Shown here: positions 36,114 to 48,500 of the stretch, one piece after another
Layout of the letters: every line of letters begins with the position of its first letter
Numbering within the stretch: position 1 is the first letter of the stretch
NCBI GenBank assembly: GCA_948567375.1
Contig: OX419761.1
Span: 7,628,501 to 7,692,500 of the forward strand
Source: Lunularia cruciata
Lineage: Eukaryota > Streptophyta > Marchantiopsida > Lunulariales > Lunulariaceae
DNA: 64,000 bases
Reading direction: 5' to 3'
Position numbers and translations under genes: made by a program
Notes under the pieces: model-generated
Seen by the model: only the letters and a program-made list of their open reading frames with translations
Database searches by the model: none
What the model was told of the DNA's origin: nothing

Positions 36114-36802
36114 TGTGAGCCGGCTTGTCTCTCACTAAGATGAACGCTTGATGGCTATTTGGTAGGGCACCATGGACTAAGAAGGCAAGGAACCCCAACT
36201 CCATTATACTCCTCCAAGGCTAACACTCCAAGACTCAAAACCATTGCTCACTAGAAGACTCAATGAGAGAGAGTTGCAAATGAAAGGATGATGAGTACCT
36301 CCTCACCCTTAGTTTACATACTTGTGAAATAGTTACACACCAAAGTTACTAATTATTGGAGTAACTCAAGTTACTAGGCTAAAGATCAAATAAAGTCTAA
36401 AGTCTAAACTCTAAAGGAACATCTATACTTATGGGAATATTCCTATAAGCATGTGGTCTTATCTTGACCCAACCACTAAATCAAGGATTTCTTCACATAG
36501 GCTATCCTTGGACTATAGAAGAATCTAAAGCAAAAAGGCTTGAGGGTCCAAGAGTTATCAACTCTTTCCTCAATAGTCAAACATCCAAGAATAATACCAA
36601 GTCAACATACTAAAATCCAAAATAGTGGTGTTCATCTTTTCTAGTTCCTCTAAAGTAAGATCCTCTCTATCTTAGCTATGACTAAATTTAGCTAATCATG
36701 ACTAATATAGAACCATCCTTTATCTCTATATAAATAATATGTCGCAAGTGCTTTGTAGTACCAAACTATATATCACAATACCACACACAAATGGGTGTCG
36801 CA
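36114..36802 (-). repeat. Family-B LTR (5' LTR of copy B1)
   Basis: 689 bases. On the plus strand it starts TGTGAGCCGGC and ends GGGTGTCGCA (TG...CA). It aligns throughout with the LTRs at 27,491, 43,240 and 51,665. No matching 3' LTR was found for this element; its far end is truncated near 30,790. Confidence 0.85.
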
Positions 36803-38349
36803 AGATGACTCACTTGATGGATGTTACCTTTGTAAGAGGTAATATGGTGGAATATTGTCCCAAGAAGCCATGATAATATGAATTTCCTCTCTTGCATTCT
36901 TAGATCACTAGTCACAAACTCCCTTAGCACTAATCTTGTAAATTTCCACCTCTTCTATGTTGTCATGCCATTTGTAGTGTCGCATCTAGATTGCTCAAAC
37001 ACTAGAGTCGCAGTGATAGTAGTTAGAGGTATTTTAGCAATCACTCATAGACTACTTTCCAATGGTCAGATTTTATGTTTGGGGTATAGACTTTTCATGG
37101 TAGGGCCCACCATCACTTTGCAATATTAGCACAACTGGATGTGCAATCAGTAGGATTGTTAAGGTTTCAAACCTAGCTTGAGTCCAAGGGTATACTTTCA
37201 AAGTGCAGCTCCAGAGAGTTCACTTCTTTGATATTGAACTTTTGAGTTCTTGGCTATGGTGGATAGAGGCTAGTGAGCATCACTTGGATTCTCTTAGCTA
37301 GAGTAACTGTGACTTGACTGTAATCAGTGCCCAGTTGTTGGCAGTTTATAGAGTGATAGATCAAGTATTGATGTGAGCTGAGTTGACTTGAGTGGTGTAA
37401 ACGAACTGATTACATCAGGGAAGTGAGGTTAGAAGGAAATTGGGTGCACTAACTATGAGTGTTGGTGGTGCCTCCAACCTAGATGGACCATTGGTAGCTC
37501 AATTGAAGTTCAAGTTTTCCCTGGTGTGCAAAATTTTGTTGATTGATGCAGATTTGGAAGTGAGGTAGATGATGTGCGGAAGCGCTGGCCAAATTTTGAG
37601 CAAAGAGAAACAATTTTCAAGCAGTAGTTATGATTTTGAGCTCAAGAGGTGAAAGCAAGACCAATTTGTTACGATTTGGGCTCAAAAAGTGAAATTGAAG
37701 ATGGAGTTTGGAACACCCCCTTGTCAATTTGTGATTTGGAGAAACCCATTTTTTCAATGCTCGAGTGAAGAGTTAGCAAAGGATTTGGTAGTTAATCAAC
37801 TTTAGAGTTTACGTTATATTTTATGTCAGATTTTTATTGAAATTTATATCAGATTTTGGCCAGATTTGGAGGAGTTTTGCTTGTTGGCCAAATTTGGAGG
37901 AGTTTTGTGTGGTACCCACAAATTTCATTTTGGACGAGTTTTGAAGAAGAAATGCCTTGTTGAAACCACATTGAAACCAAATGGAGTAGAAATGAGGTGA
38001 ACTTGTGTTTTGATCAGGCATGAGGAAGTCAACTTTGTGTTGGAGGAAGAAGGATTCAGATTGGATCAAACCTGAAAAAGCTTATTTCGTGTCAGAGGAG
38101 GAAAAAACTTGGATCAGACGCTGAAGGAGTGCAAACCCAAAGGAGGAAGGGAAGTGTAGGTCAGGATTCTTGCAGGGGCCATATCTCAGTGACCACAAAT
38201 CCAAATCAAATGTGCTATTTTTTGTTAGAGGCGTCTTGTTCAGGGCTTTCCATTGCCACCAAAATCGCAAAGTTTGGAGGTATGTAGAAGAAGTTACAAG
38301 CATTTGAAGTTTTAGGAGTAGATGTACAAAGTAGTTTGGTGTTTTCGGG
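36803..38349. other. Unassigned region with a short repeated motif
   Basis: No gene is recognised. Around 37,850-37,925 the phrase GATTTGGAGGAGTTTTG occurs in a small cluster that reappears at 39,830-39,900, on the other side of the family-A fragment G. This suggests the fragment was inserted into, or carried with, a local duplication. Confidence 0.4.
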
Positions 38350-39801
38350 TCAATGTGACTTCAGACTTTGGGTTTACATGACTTCGGGTCATGAGACTTT
38401 GCCTCAAGACTAAGATAACCCACAAAATCCGAGGTAGCTGGACCTCAGAGTGCAGTGAAGGTGACTTTGAGAGTTTTGCCCGAGGGATCAGAGGAAGTTA
38501 GAGTAGGGAAAGAAGATAGTTAGGATACCCATGACTTCAATTTCAGTTCTGATTGAAGATGGAACAAGAATTGAAGGAGAAATAGCAGTAGTGAATAAAC
38601 CCGAAGTGCAACATCAGACAATAAGTATCTTCGGGTCAATTACATGAGTGATTGGGGAAAGTGGGTTACAAATTGAAGGTGTAGATACTATATTCATGCT
38701 TTTAATTACAATTCTTGATGATGATACAATAGAATTAGCAAAATAATTGATAGAAGTTAAACCCAAAGTAAGAGAGATAGGAGTGCAGGTGTCTTTGGAT
38801 TTGATATTTGACACTTTAGGGAAGAGTGGGTCGAGAGATAGAGATTTAGAAGGATTACTTGTGATAGGAATTGTAGATCAAAGTAAAGAATTAGTAGAAT
38901 TGTTAGAGGAAATAAGAGTTATGAAACCCGATGATAGAATAGTAGGAGGTAAAGTTACTTTGGGATCGGGTTTGAAAGCCGAGGAAGAAGTAGACATCGG
39001 ATCGGATTAGTAACCAATTGGAGATTTGAAAAGGCAAATATGAAGAGGTGCATTGTCATTTCAGATTTGCAGGTTTGTAGAGTCATAAGGAAGAGGTGCA
39101 TTAGGAAGATAACTGTCGATTGTTTCACTATTTAAGAGTGGCATTCGTAGGGAATTGTTGTTCAGTGCTCATAATTCTGAGAATAGATAAAGCAAAGTGT
39201 TGTGAAGCAGTGCTCGTCGCTTAAGCTTGATTCTGAGTATCAACTTTGTGTTTGTAATTGTGAGTGTGTGGAGAAATTCAAAGTGCAAGTCAAAGTGCTT
39301 GTTGGATGTTGGATTCTATAGCCTTGATCTTCATTCTGTGTGTTTGATCCTGAGTGAAGTGCAATCGAAGCCTTGACAGATTTGAGAGGAATTGTAGTGT
39401 TGGTAGTATTTTGCATTTGTGAGTGCAGTGCGAAGTTGATGTGAAGCAATTTCAATCAAGGAAGTTGTGCCTTCAATGGAGGGGTGGAACACAATTCTGG
39501 AGCAAAGTAGTTTTGCAATGAAGTGTCATTTTTGGGAGAGCCTGAATCATCACAATCAAGATTATTTGGAAAGAATTGAAGGAGCTGTGATTAAGGAGTG
39601 TGAATTCATGACAAGACTGTGAGTCAATGCTTGTTACTCTCTTTTGGGTGTGGTTTCTACCTGAGAGACTAAAGAAGAAATCAAGAAGAACTACATTGTT
39701 ACTGTTTGACTTTGTATTTGACCAATTCTGACTTGTATCTCTATGAGAACAAACTTTACTTACCCGATTACCGCAAAAGTGATATTTTCCGGGTTGTCAC
39801 A
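38350..39801 (+). mobile_element. Truncated family-A LTR (copy G)
   Basis: Plus-orientation tail of the coiled-coil ORF (38,747-39,010: VKPKVREIGVQVSLDL, then IVGGKVTLGSGLKAEEEVD ending in stop). Then come a TATA-like CTATTTAAG at 39,128 and the R/U5-like part ending GGGTTGTCACA at 39,801. The ORF stop is the TAG also implied in copy A. The left edge near 38,350 is approximate. Confidence 0.8.
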
Positions 39802-39935
39802 TTTTGCCAAATTTAGAGAGGGTTTGAAGTGGCAAGAAGAAGATTTGGAGGAGTTTTGCTTGTTGGCCAGATTTGGAGGAGTTTTGCCAAATTTGGAGAG
39901 GGTTTGAAGTGGCAAGAAGAAAGGCCTCATTAGCA
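39802..39935. repeat. Local tandem duplication
   Basis: TTTTGCCAAATTTAGAGAGG / GCCAAATTTGGAGAGGGTTT occurs twice, each followed by GAAGTGGCAAGAAGA. The copies are separated by two GATTTGGAGGAGTTTTG blocks that also occur near 37,860. Non-coding. Confidence 0.7.
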
Positions 39936-40490
39936 TTTAGAGACCTTGAGGGATAGGGTTATGAGAGGCTACAAGGCCAAGAAGGGCCAACAAGCTAGCA
40001 TGAGACTAGCTAGTTTTGAGTACATTTTGGTCATTGTTTGGCAAAATCTACCCATCATGCTAGATTGTGTGCAACATGGTTTGACCTTTAGATCTTTGGT
40101 TCCTAGATTGGTGCCCTAGCAAATTGGTCCACCCTCACATGTTGTCCTAGTGACTAGCTCACTATTATCTAGTCACTTATGGTTGTGGCTAGGAGAAGCA
40201 ATTTGATATCATTCTTGTTGATCCTAGTAGCTTAGTACATAGATTGGAACTCCTATTATGTCAAGTGCCAAATGGTGGTAGAGTTGATCCCGTGTAACTT
40301 TATGAGATGGAGGGTTTTTGTTTAGATTTCTTGTGATTGGATCCACTCCATTCTATGCTTTCTATTTGTGCACCATGTTTGTGTGAGGTGCCTTAAATTT
40401 AGAGCGTTGGTGCTTTGGTATGCTCTTGATGGTGAGGCTGGAGTGATGACTAGTTAGACTACCTTTATTTCTCTTTGGTGAGGTATGAAA
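39936..40490. other. Unassigned stretch before the Gypsy-M element
   Basis: No coding motif or repeat relation was recognised apart from a small inverted or duplicated GGCCAAGAAGGGCCAACAAG patch near 39,980. Confidence 0.35.
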
Positions 40491-40828
40491 TGATGACCAC
40501 TAAGTCAAGGACTCCTTGACATGGGCTATCCTTGGACTAAAGAAGAATCCAAAACAAAAAAGCTTGCGGGTCCAAGAGTTCTCAACTCTTTCCTCAAAGC
40601 CAAACACCTAGGAATAATACCAAGTCAATACACTAGAATCCAAAATGGTGGTGCTCATCTTTTCCATTTCCTGTAAAGTAAGGTCCTCTCTATCTTAGTT
40701 ATGACCAACTTTAGCTACTCATGACTAATGTAACCATCCTTTATCTTTATATAAATAATATCTCTCAAGTCCTTGTAATACCAAGCTAAATATCACAATA
40801 CCACACACATGCACAAATGGGTGTTACA
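40491..40828 (-). repeat. Truncated family-B LTR
   Basis: 338 bases matching the outer half of the family-B LTR and ending GGGTGTTACA at 40,828, so the terminus is intact while the inner half is missing. Gypsy-M coding sequence starts right after it. Confidence 0.8.
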
Positions 40829-42269
40829 ATACTTGCCCTTACTTTTGATACAACTATGGCTACTTGGATTGACCAATTGGAGCAAAGTATGGCCATTTCT
40901 CAAAGGAGATCAAGTTTGGGTGCTAAGGCTTCCACCTCATATGCTAGTGATAGAGATGCTTTGGACTTCATGTGTAGAGCAACACAAGTGGATGCATCTG
41001 CAGTAGTGATTAGGAGTGCAATATGTGCTCCAGAGCCTAGATGAGCATCAATGCAGTTGGACCCATAGAGGGCAGAGGTTGGGAGATATGTCAAACTTCC
41101 CTAGTCTTTCACACTCTCTAAGGCCTTACAGTCATCATCCATGGCTCCTAAACATCCTAGTGTAGGTGTGGTAGGTAATGATGGGGTGCATGATGGACTA
41201 CCTACGAGTCAGCCACCTGCTACTACATAGACCGAGTCTAACATGATGTTGAAGGTGGATCAGCTGGTTATGCACTATCATTTACTTTCAGCTAGTGACA
41301 TGTATACATTGGGAGTTGACTCAACCCCAGTGTTCAGATTGGCTACCATGCTTTGTGAGAGTAGGGATGATGTGGTTCCTACTACTAGAGTAGAGGTGGT
41401 TGATAGTGGAGTTAACTTGGTTGAGGAGTATGGGATTCACTCAACGACCAATTGTTTATGGTAGGTAACAATGGTTAGATTGGGAGAGTTACCAGCTAGA
41501 CCGACCTTTGAGAAAGCACAATTTACACTTGGTGTTGTCCTGTTGTATAACCAGAAGGGGATTTTTTTTTTTGGAGGGACTGTCAAGAAAGGTCTACACA
41601 CCATAGAGGGTCTTACGTGACTCTGGTGTGCATCCTCTTATGTTGGGGAAGGCTGCAATTCTTTGTCTGGAGTTCTGGAAGACCGATGTGGAGAGGTGTC
41701 CATTTCAGATCAAACATCTCTAGGAGGTGGTTCAACACAATAGATCACACATGGAGAGCTAGTTGTTCAGATTAAGCCTGGTCATCTGATTGATAGCTCA
41801 ATGGTGAGAGCTTAGGCCATTGCGACCATTGCTGAGTTGTATGATGTGTTAGTTGGGAGAGTAGTGTTACACCTATGGGTTTCAGTATTGACTATTGGGA
41901 AGAGACAGCCTCCTTTAGACCATGTTGGTAGTCTGGTGAGAGACATGTATGTCATCTACTAGTATGCTTCAATAGTGGTAGTCTTGGCTCACTATAGTCT
42001 GAGATCACGACAACATTAGTTTCAGCTTTTAGTGGTGAAGTTACTTGGCTTGGTGATTTATGGAGGGGGACACCCACGTAGAGGATACTCCTATACTAGA
42101 GTAGATCACTCAAATTTGAAGTACAAGTGCAATTGTTCTATCCACCTTGGATGTTCCAATGTGGAGTTTAGAGGAGGCATTGTAGCAGCATGCAAATTGG
42201 TTGGTGCAGTAGGCTTGGAGTGAAGCCTTTGTACCACTAGGAGATGAGTGTGAGGATGAGCCTCTAGAT
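40829..42269 (+). pseudogene. Gypsy-M gag-like region and aspartic protease
   Basis: An opening frame (TWIDQLEQSMAISQRRSSLG) is of unknown type. The protease is clear: RDSGVHPLMLGKAAILCLEF (DSG at 41,619-41,627), DVERCPFQI, LVVQIKPGHLIDSSMVRA and YDVLVGRVVLHLWVSVLTIG, in alternating frames. This is the retropepsin of a gypsy element. The usual D-[ST]-G is kept as DSG, but surrounding stops make the protein non-functional. No CCHC knuckle was seen upstream. Confidence 0.7.
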
Positions 42270-44000
42270 TTGATTACCTTGACACCTCTTGATACCATAC
42301 TCATTACTTGGCAATATCTAGTAGAGGAGGTATGTCTACAGAAGTTGTTTGGTGGGATTAGCACCGGACTAGCTGCAATCCTACAGGCGGGTATACGAGT
42401 ACAGAGGTACTTGTATATGGAGAGAGATGAGATTTCAAGGCAAGTCTCTCTACATCATGTGGCATACTTGGCCTATTGGTATCTTGAGTTATTACCAACA
42501 TTGACAGTCAAAGGTTACCAGAAAGCCTTACCAACGGACATTTCCTTATTGGGAGTGCATGATTTGGAAAGACATAGGCTTGTTCATTTGGTGATTTTTG
42601 GATGGCCATATCAGGGACATACACATGTTGGTTGAGGTTTGGATCTTTAGTATCCCTATTTTGGTGTGTTTTGGGAGATGTTATGGATACTCTGATATCT
42701 CTAGGTTCATATGTCCATTTCTCCATCTTACATTTTGGAGAACGTCCCTTTGATGGGTGATTCTTGCACTTGGGTGGTAGTGAGTACACATTAGGTCCAT
42801 TCTTTGATGGGACCTGCTGTTTTGTTAGAAGCTGCTAGAGTGGGATCATGAGCTCATAATCTTTGTCTTTGGTGGACAAACCTCTTACCCGAGAGGTTCT
42901 ATAGTATGCATATGATGGGATTCAACAACTAGACCACATCATTGTTGATGATATCTTGGATGTTGGGCGTCAATCTCAAACAATGGTAGTGGCTGATAGG
43001 TCATCTATGGTAGTGGTGAACCTAGTTGGATAGCCTAGAGCCACTTTTCCCACACTTCTGATTTTCCTATGCTCTCATGCTTTTTGAGAAGGAGATCCTA
43101 GACTGGTTTGGGACTCACAATTACAATAGTTGGTGGAGCCCAACGCCAATGAGAGAGAGCGGGCAATGGGTTTTTGCACTGGTATTATCGCTATTCTAGC
43201 AGTGTTTGAGGCATCCAAGCATTAGGTCAAGCTATGGACTGTAATACACATTTGTGCATGTGTGTGGTATTGTGATATTTAGCTTGGTATTACAAATACT
43301 TGAGAGATATTATTTATATAGAGATAAAACATGGTTCTACATTAGTCATGATTAGCTAAAGTTAGTCATAGCTAAGATAGTGGGGACCTTACTTTAGAGG
43401 AAGTGGAAAAGATGAGCACCATTATTTTGGATTATAGTGTAGTGACTTGGTATTAATCCAAGGTGTTTGGCTTTGAGGAAAGAGTTGAGAACTCTTGGGC
43501 CCGCAAGCCTTTTTGTTTTGGATTCTTCAATAGTCCAAGGATAGTCCATGCGGTTGGGTCAAAATAAGATCACATGCTTAGTGTAATATGCCCATGTAGA
43601 TGGATACTCCTTTATAATTTTTGACTTTACTTGACTTTTAGCCTAGTAACTTGAGTTACTATGGTAAATAGTAACTTTTGTGCGTAACTATTTCACAAGT
43701 ATATAAAAAAGGGGTGAGGAGGTACTCAACATCCTTTCATTTGCAGCTATCTCTCATTGAATTCTCTAGTGAGCAATGTCTTGAGTCTTGGAGTGTTAGC
43801 CTTGGAGGAGTATGATGGAGTTGGGGTTCTTTGCCTTCTTAGTCAATGGTACGCTACCGTAATAGCCATCAGAGGTTCATCCTGAGTGAGAGACGAGCCG
43901 GCTCACAAGACCTAAACTATTTGACTTGGATTGTGAGCTTTGGTTTAGCATAGCATAGGATGCACTTGATAGGCATTACCACTCTAACACTTGTGAGGCC
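42270..44000 (+). pseudogene. C5 cytosine-DNA methyltransferase domain inside Gypsy-M
   Basis: Methyltransferase motifs occur in canonical order. Motif I: LFGGISTGLAAILQAGI (SAM binding, 42,345). Motif IV: VIFGWPYQGH (42,594-42,620), where the catalytic Cys of the PC pair is Tyr (TAT at 42,609-42,611). Motif VI: YILENVPLMGD (Glu of ENV at 42,738). Motif VIII-like: GS-stop-AHNLCLWWTNLLP (42,843). C-terminal: ERERAMGFCTG (43,157) and ALGQAMD (43,219-43,239). The last continues after the family-B LTR as DLNYLTWIVSFGLA from 43,919. Motifs I, IV, VI and VIII share one frame, interrupted by TGA/TAG codons; the tail is in other frames. The domain would methylate cytosine using SAM. It lies between protease and RT, so it was part of the element's polyprotein. 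Dead now through Cys loss and stops. Confidence 0.85.
43240..43917 (+). repeat. Solo family-B LTR inserted in the methyltransferase
   Basis: 678 bases, TGTAATACACATTTGTGCAT ... CCGGCTCACA, with TATATAAAA near 43,700. It interrupts the methyltransferase right after ALGQAMD. The flanks are GGAC (left) and AGAC (right), consistent with a 4-base target duplication with one substitution. No internal element sequence is attached, hence solo. Confidence 0.85.
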
Positions 44001-44329
44001 TCTGCCTATCAAGACAATTTAGGCACATGTTGGGGGCGATGGATCGAGTGGACTTGGTATTCTTGGGACAAAACCAATAGCTCCTAGGGAGAATGGTCTA
44101 CTTGGAGTGCATCCAAGTGATCATGGGCTACTTGGACTACACCCTTGGTCTACTTGGGATGATGCTAGAGGACGTGTGGAGCCAGAGTGGAAGGATTTTT
44201 CACACTAAGGTTGGGACCTCTAGTGCTTGGAGGCATGGCACTATTGCTCCCAAGGGTCTTGTGTAGCTACCTATCAATATGTCTTTCACTCCTACGATAG
44301 TTACAAAGGATACTTGGGAGCCAGGTCTT

Positions 44330-44835
44330 AGACCCAAGCTTACAATAGAGGAAAGGCGGAGAATTTGGAGGTTCTTGAGGAGCTACATGAGTTTCTTTTC
44401 CTTCAGTATGAAGGATTTGGGTACTCTAAAGGGACTTGGTATTTGAATTGAGCTAACTTGCAATACACCAATTTTCAAATGTCCTTATCAATATAGTAAT
44501 ATGGAGAGGACATTGATTTAGAGTCGGAGTAAAGATCTTTTTGAGGTTGATTTAGTGGGTATTTCTTATGGAGAATATGCATTAACTACAATGATGCCAG
44601 CCAATAAAGATATGCATGGTAGTTATATAGATAGGTAAATGTTTGGAGATTACCGTCCTATCAACTGATAGACTAGGGCTGATTGGTATACCATGCCTAC
44701 ACCGGAAGAGATCTATGATGCAATTGGGCATGAAAATGTCTTCAATACTTTGGATCTTTGAGTAGGATATCATCAGTTGCCAATCAAGGAGTAGGATAAG
44801 TCCAAGATAGCATTTTGGGCTATTGATCCTCATGG
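44330..44835 (+). pseudogene. Gypsy-M reverse transcriptase, N-terminal half
   Basis: RPKLTIEERRRIWRFLRSYM, FSFSMKDLGTLKG, TPIFKCPYQYSNMERTLI, YALTTMMPANKDMHGSY, MFGDYRPIN, YTMPTPEEIYDAIGHENVF, TLDL-stop-VGYHQLPI and IAFWAIDPHG: fingers and palm of a gypsy RT. Homology stops at the glycine of DPHG and resumes at 50,766 with KDVIYKWRFLPFGLK. The inserted block is described separately. Confidence 0.9.
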
Positions 44836-45531
44836 TGTCACGGGGTTTTTTTGGTCTCAAGAGTGCATTGGACACCTGGCTGCTTGTGCTTAGATTGCTC
44901 TTGTTGTTGATGACTTGAGACTTCTGGTAGTACGACACTCTCTCTCTTTCTCCGGTATGGTTGGCAATCTTGTCCTTAATAAAGCAGGTTGTTTCCAATC
45001 ACTCCCAGGGGTAGGCTTCTCTTGGGGTTTGTATGTTGGATCTTGCAGATTAATGCTGATCTTCACAAAACTGTTGTGTTTAGTTGAGGTTGGCCTTGTG
45101 GCTCTACTCTTATATAGTCTCATTTCTAGTTCTCTTTTTAAGTTCAAGTTTGTGGTTTTGGATCAAATGGATTCCTACAACTGGTTCTGATGAGGCTTAT
45201 AGAATAGCCACAAGTGAATTAACCATGCTCAAACCTGGGCATCTAGATCATTGAACTGTGTCAATCACATAAACTGGACCAAGAGCTCCTAGAATGGTGT
45301 CCTTCCCTTGATAATATTCATAGTTCAGAGTGCACACATTTGTTCACAAATCATCATTTTAACCAGTCATGCAGTTATAAGTTGGACAAAGCCAAACAAC
45401 TCTTTTCTATGCAATAACCACGCCTAACTCATCAACTATCCAAGCAATTCATTCTAGCAAATCTTCCCATCTTTGTCCAATCATAGACAACCAATTTTCT
45501 CAACCTCTTCTCTTATATGCCCTGTCACAGT

Positions 45532-48500
45532 TGTGACAACCCGGCAAATATCACTTTTGCGGTAATCAGGTAAGTAAAGTTTGTTCCCGCATAGATACAA
45601 GTCAAAAATGTCCAAATACAAAGTCAAACAGTAACATGTAGTTCTTCTTGGTTGCGTCTTTAATCTCTCAGGTAGAAACCACACCCAAAAGAGAGTAACA
45701 AGCATTGATTTGCAGTCTTGTCACGAATTAACACTCCTTAATCACAACTCCATCAAATCTTTCCAAACAATCTTGATTGTGATGATTTAGGCTCTCCCAA
45801 AAATGGCACTTCATTGCAAAACAACTTCGCCTCAATATTGTGTTCCACCCTTCCACTGAAGGCACAACTTCCTTGATTGAAATTACTTCACATCAACTTT
45901 GCACTGCCCTCACAAATGTAGAATACTACCAACACTACAATTCCTCTCAGATCTGTCAAGGCATTGCTTTGATTGCACTTCACTCAGGATCAAACACACA
46001 GAATGAAGATCAAGGCTGTGGAATCCAACATCAAACAAGCACACTGACTTGCACTTCAAATTTCTCCAAACACTCACAAACACAATCACAAAGTTGATAC
46101 TCAAAATCAAGCTCAAGCGATGAGCACTGCTTCACAACACTTTGCTTTATCTATTCTCAAAATTATGAGCATTGAACAACATTTTCCTGCGAATGCCACT
46201 CTTAAATAGTGAATCAATCGGCAGTTCTAACAACTATACCGTTCTACAACAACTCTTCCAACCTGCAGATCCAAAACGACAATGCAACCTTTTGTTTCTA
46301 TCTATTCAAATCTCAAATCTGTTACTAATCTGATCTGATGTCTACATCATCCTCGGCTTTCAAACCCGAACCCGAAGTAATCTTACTTCCTACTACTCTA
46401 TCCCCGGGTTTCAGATCTCCTACTTCTCCTACCAGATCCAGCAATTCTTTTTCCTGATCTGAAATTCCACTAGTGGGTAATCTATCTAACTCCTTATCTC
46501 TCAACCCACTCTTCTCTAATGTCTCCATCCGTAATTCCGAAGACATTTGGACTCCTATGTTATCTACTTTGGGTTTTGCTTCAACATCTTTCCAAATTTT
46601 TTCTAGCTCTATTTTCACTAAGTCTAATCTAATTGAAATGTTATCTTCTACCTCTAATATCTTCCTTTCTACACGAGTTCTCAATTTGATCAGCAAGGCG
46701 TTCATCTTGGTGTCTTTTGCCTGTCTTTGCTTCGTCTCTTGCACAAACAACTTCAACTCGTGCAGTCTCATTTCTTCAATCCAAACGATGGCTTCTGTAC
46801 TCAACATGGCATTCATCTGGAGGACAATTTCCTTTATCGGCTCCAACCTTGTCTTCCTTTCTTGTTCCCGATCTGCAAGCCACTCCTTTTTGTACATCGC
46901 CAATTCTTCTTCGAATTTGGCTTTCACCATCTCCTTTTGAACTACCTTCTCCTCCTGATTACAAAGTAATTCTCGTAATCGGTCTTCCTCTCTGTATCGC
47001 GACGCCAACTCTCGTTGCCAGAGTTGCTTCTTCTCTTCCATACTCTCCATCACTATATTGAGCTCTTGATCCTTTGCTGCTACCCTTGCCATAGCATGGA
47101 TAAGTTCTACTCTTGAATCAGCAAACTGCTGCTTCAAGATTTCATATTCAGCTAACTGTCTCTCTCTTGCTATGTCATTTTTCCTTGCAAGATCCTCTTG
47201 ATAGCTCACTTCCCTCTTCAGGTCTTCAATTACCTGATTTCTCTCTACTGCCTCCGCTCGCAGTACTTCCCTTTCCTCCTCACCTCGGGTTACACTCCTC
47301 TTCAACTCCGAGTTCTCTTCTTCTAATTTTGCTACCACCTGCAGTACAGTCTTTACCTCTGGACAAGTTGACTGCATCTCCTTCTCCTTGTGCTCCAACT
47401 TCACCAACAATGGGCACACTACCTCTCGCAGGTACTCCACTCTATCAATGGCAACTACTTCCTCCCGCGGAGTGGTCTCTCTTCTCACCTCGTGTTTTCC
47501 CAATACTCGCCTTCTTCTTTGCAGTCTTTGTACCGGAATCGACGCCTCACTACCCGAGCTTTCTTCTACCTCTTCCTTCACTCTACTCGGCCCCCCTTTA
47601 CACTTTGCCTTATGTCGCGAGCAAACTCCTTGCTGTACTGCGATCTTCTTCCCCTCTGGCACCGGTACTTCATCTTCCAACGGTGTGTTGTCTTTGGCTT
47701 CCAACTCGGCTTGCACTTCTTCTTGGTATTCTTTGGCCGCTGGCGCCGATGTCATTTCTCCACCTTCATCACTCTCGCTGCTCGTACCTCCACTCTGCAA
47801 CGTTAGCTCAGGCTTCTCCTCGTGTTCCGAGTCTTCAGTTTTGAGCTCGGCATCTCCTTCTGAGTCTTCATCCTCCGACTCAATCACCACCATACTTTGG
47901 TTTGGGTTACTTCTTTGCATCTTCCAAGGTTTCTTGCTTTCTTTGGCTTCACCTTGCCGACCTCTCTTCTTCGTCGGGGTACTCACTAAGACCTCCACAT
48001 TCTTCCCTATCTTTGGGTAGTAGTCGTCGGTGCTCCTGATCTGCAAGATGTACTGCTGCTCCTTGACATTGACCTCCTTTCGAACATCCGGATGGAAATG
48101 CAACACCATCCGAGTCCGCTCCGCCAAGTTCAGCAAATTGAGCCCAAAGTAGAAGTGTGCTGCAAATGGCACAATGTACTGTGGAGGCAACTTATCCCAC
48201 AGATTCCACACCATCTGCCTTGTTCTCCCATGAAAACACCTCGCCCAATTGATTGGTTCTCCTGCAAACAACTTATGGAAGAACACCGCTTGGTGTTTCA
48301 TCACATAAGTGGTTCTCTCCAGCTTTAGGATAGCCATCAAAGCACTCATGATCCCTCTCTTCATAGGGTCTTTGTAGCTCTCAACCTTGTACCCATTCTT
48401 TGTTCGTTTTGACAAGAAGGCATCTCTCACCTCCTGAGTTTCCTGGGCTATCTCTCCCTTTCCCAAGAACATGGCTCCCTACTCCAAGCCTACTTCCTTC

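Noticed and set aside
46473-48328. Several long plus-strand frames (for example 47,113-47,844 and 47,388-48,020) rich in Leu/Ser/Pro
   Set aside because: They are antisense to the coiled-coil ORF. Lys/Glu-rich coding on one strand gives open Leu/Ser/Phe frames on the other. The same happens at 55,201-55,824 and 61,692-62,315.
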